This document shows, in pieces, positions 26,669-35,162 of a stretch of DNA of 64,000 bases (position 1 is its first letter; each line of letters opens with the position of its first letter). Source of the DNA: Paraflavitalea pollutisoli (GTDB lineage: Bacteria > Bacteroidota > Bacteroidia > Chitinophagales > Chitinophagaceae); the NCBI RefSeq assembly GCF_029360705.1, contig NZ_JARKMX010000002.1:434001-498000 (forward strand), given 5' to 3'. The notes below the pieces were generated by a model. That model saw nothing but the letters and a program-made list of their open reading frames with translations, made no database searches and was not told the DNA's origin. A program made the position numbers and the translations under genes.

Positions 26669-28285
26669 ATGCAAACAGACTTTTTAGTGATCGGCTCAGG
26701 CATCGCCGGACTTACTTTCGCCCTCAAGGCCGCTCACCAGTTTCCCGATAAAAAAGTATTGGTGGTCACGAAGGCACAGGCCGACGAGACCAACACTAAA
26801 TATGCCCAGGGCGGTATCGCCGGGGTTACCGACTTTGAAAAAGACAGTTTCGACAAACATATTGAAGACACCCTCATTGCCGGCGACGGACTCTGCAACG
26901 AAAAAGTAGTAGAGATCGTGGTGAAGGAAGGCGTAGACCGCATCCAGGAGATCATCGAATGGGGTGCCCGATTCGACAAAGAAGCCGATGGCGACTACAA
27001 GCTGGGCCGCGAAGGTGGTCACAGCGAATACCGCATCCTGCACCATAAAGACGTGACCGGCCGCGAGATGGAACGTGCCCTGCTGGACGCCCTCGCCCGG
27101 TACAACAACATCGAAGTAGTGAAACACTGCTTTGTGGTAGACCTCATCACCCAGCACCACCTGGGCTACCTGGTAACTAAGGCTACGCCTGATATCGAAT
27201 GTTATGGGGTGTACGTGCTCAACCGGGAGACCAACCAGATCGAGAAGATCATTGCCAACTATACCTTGCTCGCTACGGGCGGCAACGGACAGGTATACCG
27301 CTCTACCACCAACCCCTATATCGCTACCGGCGACGGCGTGGCCATGGTGTACCGCGCCAAAGGCCGCATCGAAAACATGGAGTTTATCCAGTTTCACCCC
27401 ACGGCACTGTATGAGCCCGGCGTGCGCGGCCAGTCGTTCCTCATCACCGAAGCCGTACGCGGCGACGGCGGCATCCTGCGCAACAAGAACGGCGAAGCTT
27501 TTATGGAGCGCTATGACGAACGCAAGGACCTGGCACCCCGTGATATCGTAGCCCGCGCGATCGACAGTGAAATGAAAATCACCGGTACCGAACATGTGTA
27601 CCTGGATGTACGTCATATCCCCCTCGAAAAATTCACCGAGCACTTCCCCAATATTTATGAGAAGTGTAAGTCGATCGGTATCGATGTGACTAAACATTTG
27701 ATTCCCGTAGCCCCCGCTGCCCATTACAGCTGCGGCGGTATCAAGGCCGATGAATGGGGCCGCACCTCTATCAATAAGCTATATGCCGCCGGCGAATGTG
27801 CGAGCACGGGCCTGCACGGCGCCAACCGCCTGGCCAGCAATTCCTTGCTGGAGGCGATGGTATTTGCCCACCGCTGTTTTATGGATGTGGCCCAGAAGAT
27901 ACAGACCAAACACAGCTCTTCGCTGCAAATGAAGGAGACTGACATTCCGGTATGGAATGCTTCCGGTACTACCGAGCCCAAAGAAATGATCCTGATCACG
28001 CAAAGCCTGAAGGAAGTACAACAGGTGATGAGTGATTATGTCGGCATCGTACGTACCGACACCCGCCTGGAACGGGCCATGAAACGCCTCGACCTGTTGT
28101 GGACAGAAACGGAAGCGCTGTACGAAACCACGACCTTGTCGCCCCAACTCTGCGAGCTGCGCAACATGATCACGGTGAGCTACCTGATCGTGAAGGGCGC
28201 CAACTTCCGCAAAGAGAGCCGTGGTCTGCATTTCAACACCGATTATCCGCAAAAGAGCGAACTGGTACAAAATATTGTACTGTAA
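26669..28285 (+). CDS. nadB: L-aspartate oxidase
   Basis: A 538-residue FAD enzyme that oxidises L-aspartate to iminoaspartate, the first step of de novo NAD synthesis. The FAD-binding GSGIAGL is at residues 9-15, KYAQGGIAGV at about 45-54, REGGHSEYRILHHKD in the capping domain (about 115-130), and VAPAAHYSCGGIKAD plus LYAAGECASTGLHGANRLASNS in the C-terminal half of the FAD domain. These are the succinate dehydrogenase/NadB family hallmarks, and the protein lacks the long C-terminus of fumarate reductases. No nadA or nadC is adjacent in the window; next comes a sugar-nucleotide gene 15 bp later. Confidence 0.95.
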   Translation: MQTDFLVIGSGIAGLTFALKAAHQFPDKKVLVVTKAQADETNTKYAQGGIAGVTDFEKDSFDKHIEDTLIAGDGLCNEKVVEIVVKEGVDRIQEIIEWGARFDKEADGDYKLGREGGHSEYRILHHKDVTGREMERALLDALARYNNIEVVKHCFVVDLITQHHLGYLVTKATPDIECYGVYVLNRETNQIEKIIANYTLLATGGNGQVYRSTTNPYIATGDGVAMVYRAKGRIENMEFIQFHPTALYEPGVRGQSFLITEAVRGDGGILRNKNGEAFMERYDERKDLAPRDIVARAIDSEMKITGTEHVYLDVRHIPLEKFTEHFPNIYEKCKSIGIDVTKHLIPVAPAAHYSCGGIKADEWGRTSINKLYAAGECASTGLHGANRLASNSLLEAMVFAHRCFMDVAQKIQTKHSSSLQMKETDIPVWNASGTTEPKEMILITQSLKEVQQVMSDYVGIVRTDTRLERAMKRLDLLWTETEALYETTTLSPQLCELRNMITVSYLIVKGANFRKESRGLHFNTDYPQKSELVQNIVL

Positions 28286-28300
28286 ATACGTTATCCAAGT

Positions 28301-29026
28301 ATGCATACCATTTCACAGGGCATGATCTTCGCCGCAGGGCTCGGTACCCGGTTCAAACCCTGGACCGACCAGCATCCCAAAGCATTGGCGGTGATCAATG
28401 GCAAAAGCCTGCTGCAACGCAATATCGAATTCCTGCAACAGGCCGGCATTTTCCAGGTCGTCATCAATGTGCACCATTTTGCCGACCAGGTATTGAAAGC
28501 CTTGCAGGATAACGACGGATGGGGCAGCAAGGTACTCATCAGCGATGAAACCGATGCCCTGCTGGAAACCGGAGGCGGACTCAAGAAAGCAGCCCCTTTG
28601 TTTGAACCAACGCCGTTGGTGGTGATCAATTCGGATATCCTCACGGACCTCGACCTTGGCGCCATGATCCGCTTCCATATTAAGGAAGCACCACTGGCGA
28701 CCCTGGCCATTACCAACCGGGTAACATCGCGTTACTTCCTGTTTGACGAAGAGAACAATCTTTGTGGCTGGCGCAATACCAGTACCGGCGAAGAAAAGAT
28801 CAGCCGGTCTGTCGATACACTGGTACCCAAAGCCTTCAGCGGCGTGCACATCATTTCTCCCGAATTGCTGCCCATGATCAGGCAGGAAGGCAAATTCTCG
28901 ATGGTCGATGTATACCTCGAACTAGCGAAGACCAATTCCATCAAAGGATACGACCACAGCTATTCGAAATTCATCGACGTCGGCAAACCCGAAGCCCTAG
29001 CGCAGGCAGAAGCCTTGTTTCCCTAG
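28301..29026 (+). CDS. Nucleotidyltransferase, MurU-like (MurNAc-1-phosphate uridylyltransferase)
   Basis: A 241-residue sugar-phosphate nucleotidyltransferase. The N-terminal loop AAGLGTRFKPWTDQHPKAL (about residues 10-28) is the nucleotide-binding signature; LLETGGGLKKA (about 86-96) and the metal site around VINSDILTDLD (about 107-117) follow, and a FIDVGKPEALAQAEALF ending matches the family. MurU makes UDP-MurNAc from MurNAc-1-P in the recycling route that bypasses fosfomycin-sensitive MurA. The adjacent AmgK-type kinase strongly supports this role over GDP-mannose or glucose-1-P transferases. It lies 15 bp after nadB and 59 bp before the kinase. Confidence 0.82.
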   Translation: MHTISQGMIFAAGLGTRFKPWTDQHPKALAVINGKSLLQRNIEFLQQAGIFQVVINVHHFADQVLKALQDNDGWGSKVLISDETDALLETGGGLKKAAPLFEPTPLVVINSDILTDLDLGAMIRFHIKEAPLATLAITNRVTSRYFLFDEENNLCGWRNTSTGEEKISRSVDTLVPKAFSGVHIISPELLPMIRQEGKFSMVDVYLELAKTNSIKGYDHSYSKFIDVGKPEALAQAEALFP

Positions 29027-29085
29027 TCATGTCTTATTTTGCCGGGGTACCGGCAACCATTATTTTTACCGCCCACAACAACCAC

Positions 29086-30540
29086 ATGCAAAATATCGTC
29101 GAAGCAATCAAAGAATTATATGCCTCCTGGAGCCAGCAGCCAGCGGACCGCGTTGAAATGCTGCCTCAATCCGGATCCGACAGGCGCTACTTCCGGCTCT
29201 ATGCCGGCGACAGCACTTATATTGCCACCTATGGCAACAATATACCGGAGAATGACACCTTTCTGTATTTCTCCCATCACTTCAAAGACCGTAACCTTCC
29301 TGTACCTGAAGTGATCGCCATTAGTGAAGACAGGACTATATACCTGCAGGAAGATTTTGGGGATGTATCTCTGCTCAACCGCCTGGAAAGTGAAGGCCTC
29401 TGCGAGGCTGTATACCAGCTCTTCCGCGAAAGCCTGCATCAACTCGCCAACTTACAGGTAAGAGGGCACGAAAACCTGGACTACACCCGCTGCCTCACCA
29501 ACCAGGAATTTGGCAAGCAAGCCATCATGGCCGACCTGCTGTATTTTAAATATTACTTCCTCGACGCTTTGCGTAAACCTTATGATAAGCAAAAGCTCAT
29601 CGACGATTTCGAAGCCTTGAGCACCTATCTCACCTTCACCGAATACAAGTATTTCATGTTCCGCGACTTTCAAAGCCGTAACATTCTCGTGAAAGAAGAC
29701 GATTCGGTACATTTTATCGATTACCAGGGAGGTATGCGTGGCGCACCACAATACGATGCGGCCAGCATGATCTGGCAAGCGCGCGCCAACCTGCCAGACG
29801 AATGGAAGGCACGCCTGCTGGAAGACTATATGGACTCCTTTGAATCGATCATTGGCCAACCGATTGACAAAGGCATTTTCAAAAGCCAGTATAATGGTTA
29901 TGTGCTCATCCGCCTGCTACAGGTACTGGGCGCCTATGGTTTCCGCGGTTTGTTTGAACGCAAAGCACAGTTTCTCACGAGTATCCCGCAGGCGCTCCAT
30001 AACCTGAAATGGTTTATCGACAACCAAAGCCTCGGTATCGCAGTGCCGGAGTTCCGCAAGGTGCTCGACATCTGCGTGGGCCAGGATATTATCAAAAGAT
30101 TTACACCGCTCACCGCCAACGAGCACACGCCGCTGGTGGTACACGTCAGCAGCTTTTCGTACAAGAAGGGAGGCATTCCCGAAGATGCTACCGACAACGG
30201 TGGAGGTTTTGTATTCGACTGCCGCGGCATTCTGAACCCGGGCCGACAGGCCGAATTCAAGACCCAGACCGGTCGTGACAAAGGCGTGAAAGACTTCCTG
30301 GAGCAACAAACTCGGATGCCCGAATTCCTCAACAGCGTATTCGACATCGTAGACATTGCTGTGGAAGATTATATCAGCCGTGGGTTTCAGAGCCTGATGG
30401 TAAGTTTTGGCTGTACAGGTGGACAGCACAGAAGTGTGTACGCCGCCGATGCCCTGGCCCGCCACCTGCGCAACAAGTTCAAGGTAACTATCCAGCTCGA
30501 CCACCATGTTCAGGATGCCAAGAACTGGATCAATACCTGA
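29086..30540 (+). CDS. AmgK-like amino-sugar kinase fused to a RapZ C-terminal domain
   Basis: A 484-residue two-domain protein. I start at ATG 29086; a longer open frame overlaps the MurU-like gene. Residues 1-320 form an aminoglycoside phosphotransferase-type kinase as in AmgK (MurNAc/GlcNAc anomeric kinase): SGSDRRYFRL, IYLQEDFGD, the catalytic loop FMFRDFQSRNIL (Asp194) and metal-binding HFIDYQGG (Asp212). Residues about 350-484 are the RapZ C-terminal domain: VVHVSSFSYKKG, FDCRGILNPG and SFGCTGGQHRSV (440-450). In E. coli the RapZ C-domain senses glucosamine-6-phosphate; the RapZ N-terminal P-loop kinase is absent here. A GlcN6P-sensing domain on a recycling kinase suggests feedback control of amino-sugar flow. 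Confidence 0.85.
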   Translation: MQNIVEAIKELYASWSQQPADRVEMLPQSGSDRRYFRLYAGDSTYIATYGNNIPENDTFLYFSHHFKDRNLPVPEVIAISEDRTIYLQEDFGDVSLLNRLESEGLCEAVYQLFRESLHQLANLQVRGHENLDYTRCLTNQEFGKQAIMADLLYFKYYFLDALRKPYDKQKLIDDFEALSTYLTFTEYKYFMFRDFQSRNILVKEDDSVHFIDYQGGMRGAPQYDAASMIWQARANLPDEWKARLLEDYMDSFESIIGQPIDKGIFKSQYNGYVLIRLLQVLGAYGFRGLFERKAQFLTSIPQALHNLKWFIDNQSLGIAVPEFRKVLDICVGQDIIKRFTPLTANEHTPLVVHVSSFSYKKGGIPEDATDNGGGFVFDCRGILNPGRQAEFKTQTGRDKGVKDFLEQQTRMPEFLNSVFDIVDIAVEDYISRGFQSLMVSFGCTGGQHRSVYAADALARHLRNKFKVTIQLDHHVQDAKNWINT

Positions 30541-30603
30541 TATTAAGCAACCATTTGGCCCCTTACCTGTTATACCGGTATTGTGTAACAGTTGATCTGA
30601 GCT

Positions 30604-31503
30604 ATGTATTACGTACTATTTGTTCCACTCTACCTCTTGTCGCTCCTGCCTTTGCGGGTGCTGTTCCTATTGTCCGACTTCCTATCGGCCCTCAACTGGT
30701 ATGTCATCGGCTACCGCAAAAAGGTAGTGTTGGATAACCTGCGCCTGGCTTTTCCGGAGAAAACGGAGCAGGAGCGACAGGTGATCGCCAAAAGGTTTTA
30801 CCGCAACTTCGTCGACAACTTCATAGAGACTATCAAGCTTATTTCGGCCAGCAAGGCCTGGATCACCCGCCACTTTGTGCTGGACGCCAGCCCCTTCGCG
30901 GCACCCTACGCGGCCGGCCGCAAATGCCAGATGCACCTGGGGCATAATTTCAATTGGGAAGTAGCCAATGTGGCCATGCCGTTTTACACCGACTATACCT
31001 TTGTCGTGGTGTACATGCCCATCAAGAATAAAGCCATGGACCGGTTGTTCATGTACCTGCGCAGCCGTACCGGCTCGGTGATGCTGCCAGCTACCAACAT
31101 GCGCAATGCGATCGTACCCTACCGTAATACCCAATACATGCTCGCCCTGGTGGCCGACCAGGCGCCGGGCGATGTATCGAAAGCCTACTGGCTCAACTTC
31201 TTTGGCCAGCCCACACCATTTGTTCGCGGCCCCGAAAGCGGCGCCCGGGTGGGTGATATTCCGGTCGTCTTTACGCAGATCTACAAAGTGAAAAGAGGTT
31301 ATTACCGTGCCCATATGGAGCTGGGTGCTGAACATCCGAAACAATTACCAGAAGGTGAACTCACCCGTCGTTATATCGCCTTTCTGGAAAAAGGCATCCG
31401 CCAATATCCCGACATGTGGCTATGGACCCATCGCCGCTGGAAACATGGATGGAATGCAGCCTATCAAAAATTGTGGATCGGCCAGGATCAACCTCCCGCC
31501 TGA
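30604..31503 (+). CDS. Lysophospholipid/lipid A-type acyltransferase (LpxL/HtrB family)
   Basis: A 299-residue membrane-bound acyltransferase. An N-terminal membrane helix (YYVLFVPLYLLSLLPLRVLFLLSDF) is followed by NLRLAFPEKTEQER and the catalytic H-x4-E box in GHNFNWEVAN (about residues 118-127), then LVADQAPG (about 184-191) and FFGQPTPFVRGPE. This matches the LpxL/LpxM family that transfers secondary acyl chains onto lipid A; in Bacteroidota family members also act in glycine- or ornithine-lipid synthesis. It follows the AmgK-RapZ gene by 63 bp on the same strand, rounding off an envelope-related cluster. Confidence 0.88.
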   Translation: MYYVLFVPLYLLSLLPLRVLFLLSDFLSALNWYVIGYRKKVVLDNLRLAFPEKTEQERQVIAKRFYRNFVDNFIETIKLISASKAWITRHFVLDASPFAAPYAAGRKCQMHLGHNFNWEVANVAMPFYTDYTFVVVYMPIKNKAMDRLFMYLRSRTGSVMLPATNMRNAIVPYRNTQYMLALVADQAPGDVSKAYWLNFFGQPTPFVRGPESGARVGDIPVVFTQIYKVKRGYYRAHMELGAEHPKQLPEGELTRRYIAFLEKGIRQYPDMWLWTHRRWKHGWNAAYQKLWIGQDQPPA

Positions 31504-31636
31504 TCTGATAGCGCCGGCGCATCCGGGCAAAGCAGCCGTATTTTTACCACTGGCCCCTATCGATCCACAGCAACCTCCCCTCCTTAAAGTCCTTCCCGAA
31601 GCCTCATTATAAAGGGGTTACAGCATCAGTAGATTC

Positions 31637-31659
31637 CACCCTTGCACAAAGGGTGTTTT
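31637..31659 (+). terminator. Possible terminator upstream of the histidine kinase gene
   Basis: Stem CACCCTT (31637-31643) and AAGGGTG (31649-31655), followed by TTTTAACC and a further T run. It is about 135 nt past the acyltransferase stop, so it may end a long 3' UTR or a separate short transcript. Confidence 0.5.
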
Positions 31660-31755
31660 AACCGTTTTTAGAACCTGGAAACATGGTAAATTGTCTGTCC
31701 AGGTCAACCCTGTGTTCTGTATTCAGTAAATTACAGGTAGCAGCCTTCGTATCAA

Positions 31756-32418
31756 ATGGAAAGACTCGGGATAAAATATGAGCATGAGATTGTAAAAACA
31801 AAGCTTGAAATCCAGGAACAAGCGTTGAAGCATACAGTGCAGGAGATTCACGACAATATCGGTCAGGTATTGAGTTTAGCTAAACTGCACCTGGGAACCT
31901 TGGATTTTACCCGGCCTGATGAGGTAGCACAGAAAGCCTTTTACAGCAAACAGCTGGTAGGGCAGGCCATCAGAGATCTCCGCAACCTGGCCAGGCACCT
32001 CAACGCTGACCGGTTCGACAATCTTGGCTTGCTGAAGGCGCTGGATTATGAGCTGGCCTGTATACCGGCTGAACGATCTGCCGATCCGCTGCTTCAAACA
32101 AGCGGTCAATTACCGGCACTCAGTAAGGAACAGGAGTTGATGTTGTTCAGGATCATCCAGGAAAGCATCCATTGCTTCCTGGGTCTTGGAGATCAATCGC
32201 GGGTGAGTGTTTGTTTGAAAACCAATACGGATCATTTCGAGATCGCCATCAGCAACATCGACCAGCAGGAACTGATAGCTGAACAAACACCACTGCCAGC
32301 AGCATATCTCAGCAAGATCCATAATCGGGCAGCGCTGGCGGGTGCCACTTTGCAGATCGACCAGCATTCACCCAACGACCTGACGATCAAGATCAATTTA
32401 CCTTTATCACATTCATAA
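31756..32418 (+). CDS. Short sensor histidine kinase, HisKA_3 type, with degenerate ATPase domain
   Basis: A 220-residue protein with no membrane segment. Residues 1-75 form the dimerisation/phosphoacceptor helices of NarX/DesK kinases: QEIHDNIGQVLSLAKLHL, His32 as phosphoacceptor. The C-terminal half aligns in outline with a HATPase_c domain (EQELMLFRIIQESI... to LTIKINLPL), but the N-box Asn is not present (the run after QE is SIHCFLGLG instead of a NAxKHA type), and no DxGxG G1 box is visible. It might therefore not bind ATP and could act as a phosphatase, a phosphotransfer protein or be trans-phosphorylated. The cognate-looking regulator starts 10 bp downstream. Confidence 0.8.
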   Translation: MERLGIKYEHEIVKTKLEIQEQALKHTVQEIHDNIGQVLSLAKLHLGTLDFTRPDEVAQKAFYSKQLVGQAIRDLRNLARHLNADRFDNLGLLKALDYELACIPAERSADPLLQTSGQLPALSKEQELMLFRIIQESIHCFLGLGDQSRVSVCLKTNTDHFEIAISNIDQQELIAEQTPLPAAYLSKIHNRAALAGATLQIDQHSPNDLTIKINLPLSHS

Positions 32419-32428
32419 ACGGCTTAAA

Positions 32429-33091
32429 ATGGAAGCAACCACAACAAGTGTAGCCCTTATCGACGACCATGTGTTATTGCGCAACGGTCTGGCCAGTATG
32501 GTGAAAAATTTCGACGGCTATTCTGTATCCCTGGAAGCCAACAACGGACGCCAGTTTATCGACCAGCTCAAAACACAGCCGCCGCCGGACATGGTACTGA
32601 TGGACATCAACATGCCCGAAATGGACGGCTTCGAGACGACCATCTGGATCAAGCAACACCATCCGGAGATCCGCGTGCTGGCCCTCTCGATGTACGACAA
32701 CGAACAGTCCATCATCCGGATGCTCAAGAATGGCGCCCGCGGCTATATCCTGAAAGAGACGGAGCCCAAGGAGTTCAAATCAGCCCTCGACTCCATCATC
32801 AGCAAAGGCTATTATTATTCGGAAATGGTAACCGGCAAAATGATTCATGCACTCAGCAACCTGGAAGATGAGAATAGCGGGATCAAACCTTTCTTCTCGC
32901 TCAATGACCGGGAAATTGAATTCCTGAAACTGGCCTGTACCGAACTGACCTACCGGGAGATCGCCGATAAGATGCACCTGAGCCCCCGTACCATCGATGG
33001 TTACCGGGATACCCTGTTTGAGAAACTACATGCTAAAACGCGGGTTGGCCTGGTGCTGTATGCCATCAAGAATGGCATCGTCAATGTGTAG
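32429..33091 (+). CDS. NarL/LuxR-family response regulator
   Basis: A 220-residue transcription factor. The receiver domain (about 7-125) is intact: acidic pair IDDH (12-13), phosphoacceptor Asp59 in VLMDINMPEMDG, a conserved Ser/Thr in ALSMYD and Lys in YILKE. The C-terminal LuxR-type helix-turn-helix (about 155-215) has ELTYREIADKMHLSPRTIDGYRDTLFEKL. It directly follows the degenerate kinase by 10 bp, so they form a two-component pair. A bidirectional terminator follows. Confidence 0.93.
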   Translation: MEATTTSVALIDDHVLLRNGLASMVKNFDGYSVSLEANNGRQFIDQLKTQPPPDMVLMDINMPEMDGFETTIWIKQHHPEIRVLALSMYDNEQSIIRMLKNGARGYILKETEPKEFKSALDSIISKGYYYSEMVTGKMIHALSNLEDENSGIKPFFSLNDREIEFLKLACTELTYREIADKMHLSPRTIDGYRDTLFEKLHAKTRVGLVLYAIKNGIVNV

Positions 33092-33116
33092 CAAATACAT
33101 CTTCGACTAACAGCAT

Positions 33117-33150
33117 AAAAAAAGCAGCAAATGACTTTGCTGCTTTTTTA
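33117..33150. terminator. Bidirectional rho-independent terminator
   Basis: Stem AGCAGCAAA (33123-33131) and TTTGCTGCT (33136-33144) with TGAC loop, flanked by an A run on the left and TTTTTTA on the right, between convergent genes. Confidence 0.93.
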
Positions 33151-33211
33151 TTGGTACTTATCCTGACCGGTTGCTGCACACCTGCACGATGACAGGCGAT
33201 TATGCCACCCG

Positions 33212-34618
33212 TTAGTTCAGAACGCTATTCTCTTTAACGGTATCGATACCTTTTTGCCCTTTGATGGCATTCCAGCCGCCGAGTACGTTGTGGAGGTTGT
33301 GGATGCCCTGGCGCTTCAGCAGCGAGGAGGCGATAACGCTCCGGTAACCACCTGCGCAATGCACATACAAGTTCTGCGTTTCCTGGATATTCGCCATGGT
33401 TCCGGGATCTGTCATCTCGTTGAGGGGCAGGTTGACGGCGCCTGCCACGTGACCGTCGGCAAACTCCGTTTCGCGGCGCACATCGACGACAACCAGGTTG
33501 TTATCGAAGGGGAGGTCCATCGCCAGTTCGTCGGCTTCTACATCGATGATGAGATCGATCTGCTCACCAGCTGCCTTCCAGGCTTCAATCCCCCCTTTCA
33601 GGTAGCCTTGCATTTTGGAGAAACCTACGCGTGCCAGCCGCACTACGCTTTCTTCTTCCTGGCCAGGCTCTGTAACCAGAATGATAGGCTTTTCGAATGG
33701 TAACAGGCTACCGGCCCATTCGGCAAAACGACCTTCCAGGCCAATGAAGATGGAACCGGGCACAAATTGTTCGGTAAACTGGGAGGCAGGACGGGTATCC
33801 AGCACGATCACTTCTTCGTCCTTAGCCAATGCTTTGAACTCGTCTACAGAAAGCGGTGTTAAGCCTTGCTGCAGAATACCATCCAGGCTATCGTAACCTT
33901 CTTTGTTGATACGGGCATTGATGGGAAAGTATTGTGGGGGCAGACCGAGACCATCGGTGACGGCCTTGATGAATGCTTCTCTTGTCTGGGGTTGCAGGGC
34001 GTAGTTGGTTTTCTTCTGCTCGCCAATGGTGCTATGCGTTTCGGGACCCAGGTTCTTGCCGCAGCTGCTACCGGCTCCGTGGGCAGGGTATACCAGCACT
34101 TCGTCGGGCAGGGTTGCAACTTTTTGCTGGAGGGAGTCGAATAACATCGACGCAAGCTCTTCTTTGCTCAGATTTCCGCTACTGAGGTCCGGGCGGCCAA
34201 CATCCCCTACAAACAGCGTATCGCCCGTAAACAGGGCATATGCGGCGTTCTGCTCATCACGGAGGAGGTAGCAGGTGGACTCCAGGGTATGTCCTGGTGT
34301 ATGGATGACTTCGATCGTCAGTTTGCCCAACTTGAATAGTTCGCCGTCTTTGGCGAGGTGTATCGGGAAGTTGGTTTCTGTAGAGGGACCATATACAATG
34401 GGGGCACCGGTGGCCTTTTGCAGGTCGAGGTGACCACTCACAAAGTCTGCATGAAAGTGTGTTTCGAAGATATACCGGATGGATGCCTTCCTTGCATTGG
34501 CGAGGTCTACATACCCGGCGGTATCCCGCAGCGGATCGATGATGGCAGCCTCTCCTTCGCTCTCGATATAATAAGCGGCTTCGCTCAAACAGCCTGTATA
34601 TAATTGCTTTATAAACAT
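33212..34618 (-). CDS. MBL-fold hydrolase with two rhodanese domains (persulfide dioxygenase-like)
   Basis: A 468-residue cytoplasmic protein. The metallo-beta-lactamase domain (1-245) has THFHADFVSGH (His54, His56, Asp58), HTPGHTLES and FTGDTLFVGDVGR, the ETHE1/Blh pattern that oxidises glutathione or other persulfides. Two rhodanese domains follow (about 255-360 and 365-460). In the first, the active-site loop reads VTEPGQEEE with no cysteine, so it is probably inactive; the second has CAGGYRS with the active Cys. A TAAATTTG promoter box (complement of 34623-34630) sits four bases before the start codon, implying a nearly leaderless message. An ArsR regulator lies just upstream on the same strand. 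Confidence 0.92.
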   Translation of the reverse strand: MFIKQLYTGCLSEAAYYIESEGEAAIIDPLRDTAGYVDLANARKASIRYIFETHFHADFVSGHLDLQKATGAPIVYGPSTETNFPIHLAKDGELFKLGKLTIEVIHTPGHTLESTCYLLRDEQNAAYALFTGDTLFVGDVGRPDLSSGNLSKEELASMLFDSLQQKVATLPDEVLVYPAHGAGSSCGKNLGPETHSTIGEQKKTNYALQPQTREAFIKAVTDGLGLPPQYFPINARINKEGYDSLDGILQQGLTPLSVDEFKALAKDEEVIVLDTRPASQFTEQFVPGSIFIGLEGRFAEWAGSLLPFEKPIILVTEPGQEEESVVRLARVGFSKMQGYLKGGIEAWKAAGEQIDLIIDVEADELAMDLPFDNNLVVVDVRRETEFADGHVAGAVNLPLNEMTDPGTMANIQETQNLYVHCAGGYRSVIASSLLKRQGIHNLHNVLGGWNAIKGQKGIDTVKENSVLN

Positions 34619-34622
34619 GGTG

Positions 34623-34630
34623 CAAATTTA
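34623..34630 (-). promoter_or_regulatory. -7 promoter box of the MBL-rhodanese gene
   Basis: On the minus strand this reads TAAATTTG, a match to TAnnTTTG, with only four bases to the ATG. A CTG at the -33 distance (complement of 34650-34652, 19-nt spacer) is one base from the TTG consensus and falls within the terminator hairpin of the preceding gene. Confidence 0.65.
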
Positions 34631-34640
34631 CTTCTTTAAA

Positions 34641-34678
34641 AGCAAAAAGCAGAACATGGTCGCCCATGTCCTGCTTTA
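34641..34678 (-). terminator. Terminator between the arsR-type gene and the MBL-rhodanese gene
   Basis: On the minus strand a stem formed by 34646-34659 (AAAGCAG, mismatch, ACATGG) and 34664-34677 (CCATGT, mismatch, CTGCTTT), TCGC loop, followed by five T (complement of 34644-34648). It separates the two transcripts at least partly. Confidence 0.75.
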
Positions 34679-34709
34679 TAAGCAGATTATCAAAAGGTTA
34701 AACCGCTGA

Positions 34710-35063
34710 TCAGCTGTTTAGATCCTCCACACATTCCATGATGTGTGCCACGCGGGCACTATTCACGGAATAGTAGATGAACTTGCCATCCCGCTCTGTC
34801 TTGACGATCCCGGCCCTTCGCAGGATTGCGAGGTGCTGAGAAGCTACGGACTGCTCCAGACGGAGCCGCACATAGATTTCAGTGACAGTGAGTCGCTTTT
34901 GCTCATCAATGAGCTTCAGGATCTGTTGGCGCAATTTGTGATTGAGCGCCCGCAAAATCATAGCGGCCTTTTTTAGGTTTAGGAAGTCAACCTTGACGGA
35001 ATCCCCATGTACGCCGTCTGCATTCAGCACCATGGAGTAGTTGCTTGTTACGTTCATGTGCAC
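34710..35063 (-). CDS. ArsR-family winged-helix repressor
   Basis: A 117-residue DNA-binding protein (ATG at 35063, or a second ATG two codons in). The winged helix spans about 30-105: MILRALNHKLRQQILKLIDEQKRLTVTEIYVRLRLEQSVASQHLAILRRAGIV then the wing ERDGKFIYYSVN. The recognition helix is QSVASQHLAIL. Metal-binding Cys pairs (ELCVCD) of the ArsR/SmtB type are absent; only one Cys (MECVED) remains near the C-terminus. Its placement ahead of a persulfide dioxygenase-like gene suggests a sulfide/persulfide-responsive role like BigR/SqrR, but those need two cysteines, so the signal is uncertain. Confidence 0.88.
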   Translation of the reverse strand: MHMNVTSNYSMVLNADGVHGDSVKVDFLNLKKAAMILRALNHKLRQQILKLIDEQKRLTVTEIYVRLRLEQSVASQHLAILRRAGIVKTERDGKFIYYSVNSARVAHIMECVEDLNS

Positions 35064-35103
35064 ATCAGAGCTTTTAAAAAGATTTAATAGGATAAGCGAG
35101 TGC

Positions 35104-35111
35104 CAAATTTA
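35104..35111 (-). promoter_or_regulatory. -7 promoter box of the arsR-type gene
   Basis: On the minus strand the sequence reads TAAATTTG, about 40 nt ahead of the ATG at 35063. Fits TAnnTTTG; no clear -33 TTG. Confidence 0.6.
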
Positions 35112-35162
35112 CAAGAAAAAAAATACTATGTGAATTAAAGACCTATAAAAGTTTCACTTAGT

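Noticed and set aside
26696-27724. A 342-codon minus frame in nadB
   Set aside because: nadB is certain on the plus strand; no motif in the antisense product.
30604-31503. Secondary-metabolite gene cluster around the acyltransferase
   Set aside because: Neighbouring genes are cell-wall recycling and two-component genes; no synthase, carrier protein or tailoring enzyme is present.
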